Shown here: piece after piece, positions 7,903-15,165 of the stretch | Layout: every line of letters starts with the position of its first letter | How positions within the stretch are numbered: the first letter of the stretch is position 1 | Source: JAAZAI01 sp050942875 | GTDB lineage: Bacteria > Verrucomicrobiota > Kiritimatiellia > RFP12 > UBA3636 | DNA length: 43,699 nucleotides | Reading direction: 5' to 3' | Assembly (NCBI GenBank): GCA_050942875.1 | Contig: JBMNOD010000023.1 | Location: 1-43,699, forward strand | Notes under the pieces: generated by a model | What the model saw: only the letters and a program-made list of their open reading frames with translations | Told to the model about the DNA's origin: nothing | The model's database searches: none | Made by a program: the position numbers and the translations under genes

Positions 7903-8730
7903 TCACTTCTGCCGATAGGCGAGCGCGGCCGCCAGAAAGCCCTTCAAATCCTTGCGGTTCACGATCGCGTCCACGAACCCGTGGTCGCGCAGGTACTCCG
8001 CCGTCTGGAAGTCCTTCGGGAGCTTCTGCTTGATCGTCTGCTCGATGACGCGGCGCCCGGCGAACCCGATGAGCGTGCCCGGCTCGGCGATGTTGATGTC
8101 GCCGATCATCGCGTAGCTGGCGGAGACGCCGCCCGTCGTCGGATCCGACAGGATCGAGATGAACGGCAGGCGCGCCTTCTGCAGCTTCGCCACCGCCGCG
8201 CACGTCTTGGCCATCTGCATGAGCGAGATGATCCCTTCGTGCATGCGCGCGCCGCCCGAGGCGGAGACCATCAGGAACGCGCGCTTGAAGCGCAGGGCGT
8301 GCTCGATGGCCAGGACGATCTTCTCGCCCGAGCCGCTCGCGAGGCTGCCGCCCAGGAAGCGGAAGTCCATGACCGCGAGCACGACGCGCACGCCCTCGAT
8401 GTCGGCGCTGCCGGTGATGACGGACTCGCTGATGCCGAGCTTCTTCACCGTCGCCTCGGCCTTCTCCTTGTACGGCTCCTTCGCGTCGGAGAAGCCCAGC
8501 GGGTCGGAAGGGACGATGTGCTGGTTGAACTCCCGGAACGAACCGGAGTCGACGAGCAGATCGATGCGTTCGCGGCAGCCCAGTCGGTCGTGAAAGTTGC
8601 ATTTCGGACAGACCTTCATGTTCGCCGCCCATTCGTCCTTGAAAATGTGTGCCTGGCAGGAGGGGCAAACCTGCCAGATGTCCGCCGGCAGTTCCTTGGT
8701 GCGTGCCGAGCTGCTTGTGAACCAACCCAT
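7903..8730 (-). CDS. accD: Acetyl-CoA carboxylase carboxyltransferase subunit beta
   Basis: A protein of 275 residues. It starts MGWFTSSSARTKELPADIW and has the AccD N-terminal zinc ribbon (CPSC at about 22-25 and CPKC at about 41-44), then the crotonase-fold carboxyltransferase domain. Signatures include SASGGARMHEGIISLMQMAK, LSDPTTGGVSASYAMIGD and IGFAGRRVIEQTIKQKLP. It pairs with AccA. A start at 8871 is possible in frame but would add an unrelated extension, while 8730 has GAGAGG upstream and matches the family N-terminus. It is the first gene of the accD-accA-fusion-cmk operon, with a candidate promoter at 8842-8871 and a repeated motif in the leader. Confidence 0.96.
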   Translation of the reverse strand: MGWFTSSSARTKELPADIWQVCPSCQAHIFKDEWAANMKVCPKCNFHDRLGCRERIDLLVDSGSFREFNQHIVPSDPLGFSDAKEPYKEKAEATVKKLGISESVITGSADIEGVRVVLAVMDFRFLGGSLASGSGEKIVLAIEHALRFKRAFLMVSASGGARMHEGIISLMQMAKTCAAVAKLQKARLPFISILSDPTTGGVSASYAMIGDINIAEPGTLIGFAGRRVIEQTIKQKLPKDFQTAEYLRDHGFVDAIVNRKDLKGFLAAALAYRQK

Positions 8731-8754
8731 TGTGCATTCCTCTCGTTGCCGCTC

Positions 8755-8815
8755 GCCTTCTGTGACGCCTGCGCCAACTGCTTTTGTCTGGTTTGGCGGC
8801 CCTGCCTTCTGTGAC
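8755..8815 (-). promoter_or_regulatory. Direct repeats in the accD leader
   Basis: The 12-base sequence GTCACAGAAGGC (minus strand) occurs at 8815-8804 and again at 8766-8755, 49 bases apart. Both copies lie in the predicted 105-base 5' leader of the acc operon. The repeat could be a protein- or RNA-binding site, or a chance duplication; nothing in the sequence settles which. Confidence 0.35.
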
Positions 8816-8841
8816 AGATACCGCACGCAATGAAGCCCGAA

Positions 8842-8871
8842 ATTATGCCATGCCCGCCGCCGGAAGCGCAA
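8842..8871 (-). promoter_or_regulatory. Candidate promoter of the acc operon
   Basis: On the minus strand: TTGCGC (8871-8866), 18 bp, CATAAT (8847-8842). The transcription start would be near 8835, about 105 bases before accD. The rest of the 8831-8996 gap, toward the DUF4276 gene, shows no gene and no clear terminator. Confidence 0.45.
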
Positions 8872-8996
8872 GCGGAATCGCCCCCCGACGGAAAACAGCC
8901 GAAAAACGGTTGCTTAAAGTAAAACTCTGTGCCCTTGTGCTTTCCACCTCATTGCGGTCTAGACATGCCATGTCAACTGCTTTAGAACTTCTCCTC

Positions 8997-9629
8997 TCAA
9001 AAGCGGTCTGTCCGACGTCTTGATTCTTTAAGCGTGTCGATCAGGCGTTTCGCCCAAGGCGAAGAGGAAGCAACTTTTCCCGGGTCAAGCTTGGCGAGCA
9101 GTTTGAATGAGTGGGAGCCTTTGTCGTATCTGCCCTTACGACATTCTTTAGTCGCATTTTTAAGCGCATCATACAACTGCTCTTTCGGAACAGTTTCTAT
9201 CGACCTCGCGACGTCAGGAAATTTGTTCATCTTAAAACCCTGACCAAAAAAACTGGCCGCAGTCTCTCGGTCAGCAACAAACCAAGCTTCCATGCATTGA
9301 ACCATGAGGTGGCAATCTAGCCCAGAAGCCGATTGGGGCTTTTCCCATTTGTCACGTTGATTCAGGTGTTCCCAAGGCTTCCATTGGTCTGGCTTGCCTT
9401 GTTGGTTTAAATCGCCAACGGCAACCTCGCTGTCAACAAGCAAACAAGCGGGTTCACCAAGACTAACTGCTGTACGGAACGAATCAAAGGCGTCGTTCCG
9501 ACTACCACAGGCAACGATTCTCGGCATGCACCCCTCCAAACCCGCCTTGCGCAAAAACTCTGAAAAGCCGGCACGGCAATCGGTTTTAAGCGTAGATGTT
9601 TCTCCGCCTCCTTCAACATACAATTTCAC
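8997..9629 (-). CDS. DUF4276-family protein (Toprim-like), paired with an ATPase
   Basis: A protein of 210 residues. Family hallmarks are the N-terminal YVEGGGE (Glu 7), the region CGSRNDAFDSF (41-51), the acidic LLVDSE (Asp 66, Glu 68) and HLMVQCMEAWFVAD (107-120). The spaced Glu, then Asp-x-Glu, resemble the metal-binding acids of Toprim nucleases. The start is GTG at 9629, within the stop of the upstream ATPase gene (GTGA at 9629-9626), so the two are almost certainly translated together. Base composition is A+T-richer than the acc and punA regions on either side, suggesting transfer. ATPase plus DUF4276 or DUF4435 pairs resemble OLD- and PARIS-type phage-defence pairs. That role is an analogy, not shown here. 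Confidence 0.85.
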   Translation of the reverse strand: MKLYVEGGGETSTLKTDCRAGFSEFLRKAGLEGCMPRIVACGSRNDAFDSFRTAVSLGEPACLLVDSEVAVGDLNQQGKPDQWKPWEHLNQRDKWEKPQSASGLDCHLMVQCMEAWFVADRETAASFFGQGFKMNKFPDVARSIETVPKEQLYDALKNATKECRKGRYDKGSHSFKLLAKLDPGKVASSSPWAKRLIDTLKESRRRTDRF

Positions 9630-10786
9630 CAGCGAGTACCTCCTATTTCACCGCGCGTCCAAAGCTGTCCCAAACGATATTTTTCCAGCCAAGGTTGAAG
9701 CTTTTCGCGATCTAACCGAGTCAACGTTGTTCCATAGTCTTTTTTTTCTGCAACAAGCACGGCTTCTGGCTGGTCGGTCAGTGCATCTACTAAAGTGTCA
9801 GAATGCGTGGTTACAATGAGTTGACATCGCTTTGAAGCATCCTTCATCAGATCAACAAGAGTCGGCAGCACATCTGGATGCAAACCAAGCTCTGGCTCTT
9901 CAATGCAGATCAAGGGCGGTGGCGAAGGGTGGCAAAGAACAGCCAAGAGGCAGAGATAGCGTAAGGTGCCGTCCGAAAGCCGTGTTGCCGGAATCGTATA
10001 TCTTCCCTCGTGAAAAAAAACTTGGACAGTCCCACCTTCTACTTGAACATAATAATCATCAATGCCATCATACAAGGACTTCAAAGCATTCAACAAACTC
10101 GTTTTTACGATAGGATCACGCTGCAAACGGTTCAAAACAAGCCCGAGGTTCCCTGCGTCCGGTTCAAGAAACTCATTGGGTAGATCCGCCTTTTGGGGCA
10201 TCCGAGGTGCAGTATAGCGACCAAAGCTCCATTCCCGATAGAGCTTCATGCTAGCAAATTCTTGCGCAAGGCTGGTAATTTCTGGATAATGATCCGGGTC
10301 GCGTCGTTGTGAAAGGATGGACTTTTCAAGGTCAATATCTTCTCGCTTCAAGCGCCGTTTACCATCTTTTACATTGAGCACTGGACGCCCGCCATTAAAG
10401 TGATAGTAGAAATAGGGCTTGTCATGACCGTCCAAAGGCGACGCATATTCAATCTTCTCATCAACAATCTCGAATCGTTGATCAACAGCAGTAAACGACA
10501 AAGCATACCGCAGCTTATTTGGAATTCGAGGACTAGCAACAACTACATCAAGAGAAGCACGAGGCGCCGGGGTTCCCTTCCAAAGCCAATCATGCACCCC
10601 GCCGCCTTCTCGAATGGTTTTCAGCAACTGTTCCGGCGCATTTCTCAACAACTCTATTGCTTCCAACAAATTGGACTTACCCGATCCATTAGGGCCAATG
10701 ACAACATTTAACGGCTTCAAAGGAACCGTTTGAGACTCTTTGCCAAAGCTTAAGAACTCATTGAGCTTAATAGATTCTATCAACAT
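9626..10786 (-). CDS. SMC/OLD-like AAA ATPase of a two-gene cassette
   Basis: A protein of 386 residues. Walker A is GPNGSGKS (31-38), the ABC-type signature is LSDGT (270-274), Walker B is LICIEEPELGLHP (about 292-304), and the switch histidine is in VTTHSDT (His 328). The region between Walker A and the signature (about 60-260) is mixed and lacks long coiled coils, so it resembles the compact AAA_21/OLD ATPases rather than true SMC proteins. It starts MLIESIKLNEFLSFG with a short AAGG upstream. Such ATPases act as sensors or scaffolds for a nuclease partner, which here would be the overlapping DUF4276 gene. A+T-rich composition and codon use differ from its neighbours. Confidence 0.9.
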   Translation of the reverse strand: MLIESIKLNEFLSFGKESQTVPLKPLNVVIGPNGSGKSNLLEAIELLRNAPEQLLKTIREGGGVHDWLWKGTPAPRASLDVVVASPRIPNKLRYALSFTAVDQRFEIVDEKIEYASPLDGHDKPYFYYHFNGGRPVLNVKDGKRRLKREDIDLEKSILSQRRDPDHYPEITSLAQEFASMKLYREWSFGRYTAPRMPQKADLPNEFLEPDAGNLGLVLNRLQRDPIVKTSLLNALKSLYDGIDDYYVQVEGGTVQVFFHEGRYTIPATRLSDGTLRYLCLLAVLCHPSPPPLICIEEPELGLHPDVLPTLVDLMKDASKRCQLIVTTHSDTLVDALTDQPEAVLVAEKKDYGTTLTRLDREKLQPWLEKYRLGQLWTRGEIGGTRW

Positions 10787-10806
10787 TTTTTTGCCTTTTC
10801 TTTCGA

Positions 10807-10834
10807 ATTACAATCAATCCAATCCACCAAACAA
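10807..10834 (-). promoter_or_regulatory. Candidate promoter of the ATPase-DUF4276 cassette
   Basis: On the minus strand: TTGTTT (10834-10829), 16 bp, TGTAAT (10812-10807). The start would be near 10800, with a leader of about 14 bases. It lies in the A+T-rich gap that follows the AlbA_2 gene, so the cassette can be transcribed on its own. Confidence 0.4.
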
Positions 10835-10878
10835 GAATTAAGTTGCTTTAACATCTCACCCCCCCGTCCTTTGCCTGC

Positions 10879-12132
10879 TCACAGATCATGCGGCGGTTGC
10901 GCGGCGAAGATGGTCAGCATCAGCTCGGCGTCGTCGAGCAGCTTGTACTCCGGCTTCCTTCCCGAGAGCCTTTCGCTTTCCATGATGATGATCGGCACGC
11001 CCTCGCCGCGCTTGTCCATGATGAAGCTCCGTTTGCTGCCGATGGCATCGACATTCATCGGGCAACGCGCCAGCAAAGAGGTGATCAGTTCATTTCTGGC
11101 GGCTTGCCGCTCCGAAATGCTTTCAATGGACATGGTGTTGGGAATCGCACCGGGGGAGAAGATCTCCAACCGATCCGAAAACAGATGCAGGCGAATCTTG
11201 GAACCGTAAACGGAGTAGTCCCGATGCGCCACGGCATTGACGACCGCCTCGAACACCGCATTCATGGAAAACTGGGGCGTTTCGATCCGGTTGGGCGCCT
11301 TGATGGCAAAGACGCGCATGTTTCGCTCGACGAATTTGCAGGCCTCCCGGATCTGGACATCCAGCGGCCCCACAATATCCTTGGCGTCAAGCTGATAGGC
11401 TGCATTGCGCTCCGCGCCGCGATAGCAAACGGCCTGAACGAAGGCGTTGGAAATGAAATCATGAGGCTCGTCCGATGCCATCAGAATGCCGCTGACCGTC
11501 GCCCGAATCGCGCCGTCTTCGTCCCGCGCAGTCAGCTTCATCTTTTCGAGGAACTCGCGATCGTCCTCGGGGGACAGGACCGTCCGAAACCGATTCCATA
11601 GCTTGGGGTTGAGATCGTCAACCGATGTGCCGGGAACAATCTGCTCGTCGAAGCGAATCAGTCTCGCCTGGCTCCGTTGCTGGAACAACCGCGCCAACGC
11701 ATCGGGCTTCATCTCGCGCTTCGAACTTCCAATGCGGCGAAAATAGCCATTGGGGCTTTTGTGGACAAACAAGCTGCGTGGCACATCGATGCGAAGGATG
11801 TTTTTCTCGCAACCGTGCAGATCAAGAACGGCGAGTTTGCGTATCACGCAAAGCAAGGGCGGATCAATCAAGTCGTTGCAGATGGAGCGAACCCAGGCTT
11901 CAACGATGTCGAGCTTCTCCAGCGGTATCCCGCAGACTCCTTTGGTCTTGTCGTCAACCCCCAGCACGACAACGCCGGAAGCCGTATTCGCCATTGCCGC
12001 CAATTCGTCCGCCATGCCGTCCTTGTGCGGCCCGACGACCTTGTCGCCACGGAACTCCACGGCCTTGAGTTCAAGGACGGAATCCTCTCCCAATGCGATT
12101 TGCTTGAGCAGATCAAAATTGTCTTCGTACAT
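10879..12132 (-). CDS. AlbA_2 / HATPase_c_4-type putative transcriptional regulator (Schlafen-like)
   Basis: A protein of 417 residues. The N-terminal part (about 5-130) has the AlbA_2 pattern: LGEDSVLELKAVEF, then ELAAMANTASGVVVLGVDDKTKGVCGIP. The middle is a helical linker. The C-terminal part (from about 280) has the HATPase-like pattern seen in COG2865 proteins: FEAVVNAVAHRDYSVYGSKIRLHLFSDRLEIFSPG and later GEGVPIIIME. Proteins of this kind are annotated as DNA- or RNA-binding regulators and are frequent in accessory islands. Start 12132 (MYEDN) has GGAGAGG upstream; an in-frame ATG at 12183 has no such support. It lies just upstream of the ATPase cassette on the same strand. Function is unknown. 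Confidence 0.85.
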   Translation of the reverse strand: MYEDNFDLLKQIALGEDSVLELKAVEFRGDKVVGPHKDGMADELAAMANTASGVVVLGVDDKTKGVCGIPLEKLDIVEAWVRSICNDLIDPPLLCVIRKLAVLDLHGCEKNILRIDVPRSLFVHKSPNGYFRRIGSSKREMKPDALARLFQQRSQARLIRFDEQIVPGTSVDDLNPKLWNRFRTVLSPEDDREFLEKMKLTARDEDGAIRATVSGILMASDEPHDFISNAFVQAVCYRGAERNAAYQLDAKDIVGPLDVQIREACKFVERNMRVFAIKAPNRIETPQFSMNAVFEAVVNAVAHRDYSVYGSKIRLHLFSDRLEIFSPGAIPNTMSIESISERQAARNELITSLLARCPMNVDAIGSKRSFIMDKRGEGVPIIIMESERLSGRKPEYKLLDDAELMLTIFAAQPPHDL

Positions 12133-12189
12133 CAGGGCCTCTCCATTCTTTGCGCATGATTGCATGGCGGCGAATTGAAACAACGCAGA

Positions 12190-13077
12190 CTACAACGCAA
12201 GCGTCGAGAAATAGCGGTCGAAGAAGCGGGCGGAATCGACTTTCTCGGCGATCTTGTGCGGAAGATCCGGCTCGTTGTAGAACGGCACGGTGACGCCGTT
12301 CGTCGGTGGCGTGGTCGAGACCACGACACGGGCGTCGCGCCAGGTGCAGACGTCGGGGTCGAAAACGCAGACCGCCGCCAGGGGGTCGTGGAAGACCACG
12401 TGCGAGGCGCGCTCGAACCAGACTTCGGCGAAGTCGCGAACCGGCGCGAGAACCGCGTGGTCGCCGAACTTGCGGCGAGCCTCGTCGCGCGTCAGCATGC
12501 ATTGCGTCGTGACGTCGAGGCCGCAGCTGAAATGCAGCGGCGGACGGCTCTGGAAGAAATTCCCATAGACGACCGCGGCGGCGTGGGCGTCGTTGCGGAC
12601 GTTCCACTCCGCGCCGCCGCCATGCCCGAAGCGTCCGCTCATGAGCACGAGCCGCTTGAGCCGGGCCGCCGCCTCGGGGTGCGTCATGAAGAGCAGCGCG
12701 ACGTTCGTCAGCGGCCCCACGGCCAGCAGCGTGACCTCGCCGGGATGCGCCAGGATCGTGCGGTGCAGGAATTCGACGGCCGTGTTGTCCTTCGCAAACG
12801 CGGCATGGTCCCAACCCGACACCGCCGCGGCCTGGTCGGCGGTCTTCTGGAGGTAGTCCGTCATGAGCGCCTGCGAGGCGCCGACGTGGATCGGAATGTC
12901 GGGGCGCCCGGCATGGCGGCACAGGACGGAGCACATCTCGGCGCGGCGTTCGGGGAACGTCGTGACCGTGGTGACGCCGAGGAGTTCGCAACGCGGCTCC
13001 TTGAGCAAATAGGCGAGCGCGAGCGCGTCGTCGATGTCGGAGCCGATGTCGGTGTCGAAAAGGACTTTTTCGTTCAT
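12190..13077 (-). CDS. Inosine-uridine-preferring nucleoside hydrolase family protein
   Basis: A protein of 295 residues. It opens MNEKVLFDTDIGSDIDDALAL, the calcium-binding DTDxGxDxDDA motif that defines the family. It contains EVTLLAVGPLTNVALL and EWNVRNDAHAAAVVY (the EFN-x-xxD-type motif), and a conserved HDPLAAVCVFDP near the C-terminus. It splits the N-glycosidic bond of ribonucleosides, releasing base and ribose. No Shine-Dalgarno precedes the ATG, so it probably depends on coupling to punA, 29 bases upstream. A neighbouring purine nucleoside phosphorylase does the phosphorolytic version of the same job, so the pair suggests nucleoside salvage with different specificities. Confidence 0.92.
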   Translation of the reverse strand: MNEKVLFDTDIGSDIDDALALAYLLKEPRCELLGVTTVTTFPERRAEMCSVLCRHAGRPDIPIHVGASQALMTDYLQKTADQAAAVSGWDHAAFAKDNTAVEFLHRTILAHPGEVTLLAVGPLTNVALLFMTHPEAAARLKRLVLMSGRFGHGGGAEWNVRNDAHAAAVVYGNFFQSRPPLHFSCGLDVTTQCMLTRDEARRKFGDHAVLAPVRDFAEVWFERASHVVFHDPLAAVCVFDPDVCTWRDARVVVSTTPPTNGVTVPFYNEPDLPHKIAEKVDSARFFDRYFSTLAL

Positions 13078-13106
13078 GGGGTTGAAGGAGGGTTGATGGT
13101 TGAGGT

Positions 13107-13931
13107 TCAGGGGATTTTCTTGAGGAACGCGAGGACGACGGCCGCCATCTTCTCGGAATTCCGCTCGGCGCATTCGACCACCTCCGCGCCGGAGAGGCTG
13201 TGCTTGGCGATGCCGGCGGCGTGGTTGCTCACGAAGCTGAGCCCGGCGACCCGGAACCCGCAGGCGTTCGCGAACATCGCCTCGGGCACGGTAGACATGC
13301 CGACGAGGTCGGCGCCCAGCATGCCGTAGGCACGGATTTCCGCCGGTGTCTCGTAGGCGGGGCCCGAGGCGAAGACGTAGACGCCCGTCGTCAGCACGTT
13401 CCCCGTTTCCCGGCCGGCCTCGAGCAGGAGCTCCACCATCTCGGGATCGTAGACATGCGACTGGTCGGGGAACCGCGGGCCGAAGTCCGGGTTGTGCGGC
13501 CCGCGGAGCGGGTTGAGGTGGTGCATCCGAAGGTGGTCGCGGATGACGACCATGTCGCCGGGCTCCAGGTCGGGGCGGATGCCGCCCGAGGCGTTCGTGA
13601 CAAGCAGCAGGCGGCAGCCCAGGCGACGGGCAATCTCGACCGGCATCACGATGGCCTCCCACGAGGCGCCTTCGTACCAATGGCGGCGTCCGCAGAAAAC
13701 GAGCGCCTGCCCGCCGCCGGGCGCGCGGACGAGCAGCAGCCGCCCGGAATGGCCGATGACGGTGACGTCCCCGAAATGCGGGATCGCGCCATAGGGCACC
13801 TCGACCAGGATCTCGAGCCCTTCGACCGCCCGGCTCCAGCCGGAGCCGAGCATGAGGACGCAGCCCGGCTTGGCGCCGCGAACGCGCTCGGGGAGCGCGG
13901 CGAAAGCTTCGTCAAAAATCTTCGTGTCCAT
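13107..13931 (-). CDS. punA: Purine nucleoside phosphorylase
   Basis: A protein of 274 residues, the length of trimeric PNP. Motifs are GSGW (phosphate loop, from about 29), CGRRHWYEG, VTNASGGI, ASGPAYETPAEIRAY, VGMSTVPEA and SFVSNHAAG. The Asn in SNHAAG is the residue associated with 6-oxopurine (inosine and guanosine) preference in this family. It converts purine nucleoside plus phosphate to base plus ribose-1-phosphate in the cytoplasm. GGAGG and AAAGGA lie upstream of the ATG. It sits 22 bases after ribBA in the same operon. Confidence 0.94.
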   Translation of the reverse strand: MDTKIFDEAFAALPERVRGAKPGCVLMLGSGWSRAVEGLEILVEVPYGAIPHFGDVTVIGHSGRLLLVRAPGGGQALVFCGRRHWYEGASWEAIVMPVEIARRLGCRLLLVTNASGGIRPDLEPGDMVVIRDHLRMHHLNPLRGPHNPDFGPRFPDQSHVYDPEMVELLLEAGRETGNVLTTGVYVFASGPAYETPAEIRAYGMLGADLVGMSTVPEAMFANACGFRVAGLSFVSNHAAGIAKHSLSGAEVVECAERNSEKMAAVVLAFLKKIP

Positions 13932-13953
13932 TTTTCCTTTTGTCCTCCGACGT

Positions 13954-15159
13954 CTAGAGCAGATGCCCCATTTTCTCTTTTTTCGATTTCAGGTAGCGTT
14001 CGCTCCAGGGATTGCAATCCGTAATGATGGGAACGCGTTCGACGACCTTCAGGCCGTAGCCTTCGAGCGCCTTGATCTTGTGCGGGTTGTTGGTCAGCAG
14101 CCGAATCTCGGTCAGCCCGAGCGCCGAAAGAATCTGCGCCCCGATGCCGTAGTCGCGCAAGTCCGGGGGGAAGCCGAGCTTGACGTTGGCCTCGACGGTG
14201 TCGAGCCCCCCTTCCTGCAGCCGGTAGGCGTGCAGCTTGTTGGCGAGGCCGATGCCGCGGCCCTCCTGGCGCATGTAGAGCACCACGCCTCGCCCCTCCT
14301 GCTTGATCATCGACATGGACGCGTGGAGCTGGTCGCCGCAATCGCAGCGGCAGGAGCCGAAGACATCGCCCGTGAAGCACTCGCTGTGAACCCGCACCAG
14401 CGGCGGCCCGTCGGTCAGGTCGCCCATCGTCAGCGCCAGATGCTCCAGGCCGTCCAGGATGGCGCGGTACATGCGCAGGCGGAAATGCCCGTAAGCCGTG
14501 GGCATGTCGACCTCCTCGATGCACTCGATCAGCGACTCGTGCTGGATGCGGTGCGCGATGATGTCCGCCACCGAGCAGAGCTTGAGGCCGTGCCTGGCGC
14601 AGAATTCGCGAATGTCGTCGAGGCGCGCCATGTTGCCGTCCTCCTTCATGATCTCGCAGCAGAGGCCGCAGGGCTTCAGGCCGGCGAGCTTCATCAAATC
14701 GACGGTGGCCTCGGTGTGGCCGGCGCGGCGGAGCACGCCGCCGGGGCGGGCTTCGAGCGGGAACATGTGGCCGGGGCGGCGGAAATCCTCGGGCTTCGCG
14801 CCATCCTCCACGACCTTGAGCGCCGTGATGGAGCGTTCGAGCGCGGAAATGCCGGTCGTCGTATCGACGTGGTCGATCGAGACGGTGAAGGCGGTCTGGT
14901 GCATGTCCGTGTTGTGCTCGACCATCTGCGCGAGGGCGAGCTGCCGGGTCAGCGCCTGGTTCATCGGCATGCAGATGAGGCCCCGCGCATGCGTGGCCAT
15001 GAAGTTCACGTTCTCCAGCGTGGCGTGCTCGGCGGCGCAGATGACGTCGCCCTCGTTCTCGCGATCGTCGTCGTCCACCACGACGACGCACTTGCCCGCG
15101 CGGAGATCCGCCAGAATGTCCTCGAGGGGGTCGAAAAGCGGCTTGGTGTTGGCGTCCAT
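13954..15159 (-). CDS. ribBA: Bifunctional DHBP synthase / GTP cyclohydrolase II
   Basis: A protein of 401 residues with the standard RibB-RibA order. The RibB half (about 5-205) has VVVVDDDDRENEGDVICAAE, ATHARGLICMP and RRAGHTEATVDLMKLAG. The RibA half has VHSECFTGDVFGSCRCDCG with zinc ligands C261, C272 and C274, then MRQEGRGIGLANKLHAY and RLLTNNPHKIKAL. It provides both riboflavin precursors: 3,4-dihydroxy-2-butanone 4-phosphate from ribulose-5-phosphate, and the pyrimidine from GTP. It begins six bases after the kdsD-like stop, without its own Shine-Dalgarno, so coupling is likely. No FMN riboswitch is seen upstream, and the other rib genes are absent from the window. Confidence 0.96.
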   Translation of the reverse strand: MDANTKPLFDPLEDILADLRAGKCVVVVDDDDRENEGDVICAAEHATLENVNFMATHARGLICMPMNQALTRQLALAQMVEHNTDMHQTAFTVSIDHVDTTTGISALERSITALKVVEDGAKPEDFRRPGHMFPLEARPGGVLRRAGHTEATVDLMKLAGLKPCGLCCEIMKEDGNMARLDDIREFCARHGLKLCSVADIIAHRIQHESLIECIEEVDMPTAYGHFRLRMYRAILDGLEHLALTMGDLTDGPPLVRVHSECFTGDVFGSCRCDCGDQLHASMSMIKQEGRGVVLYMRQEGRGIGLANKLHAYRLQEGGLDTVEANVKLGFPPDLRDYGIGAQILSALGLTEIRLLTNNPHKIKALEGYGLKVVERVPIITDCNPWSERYLKSKKEKMGHLL

Positions 15160-15165
15160 GGTCGA

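Noticed and set aside
13954..15159. FMN riboswitch controlling ribBA
   Set aside because: The gene begins six bases after the preceding stop codon, leaving no room, and the operon promoter gives a leaderless message.
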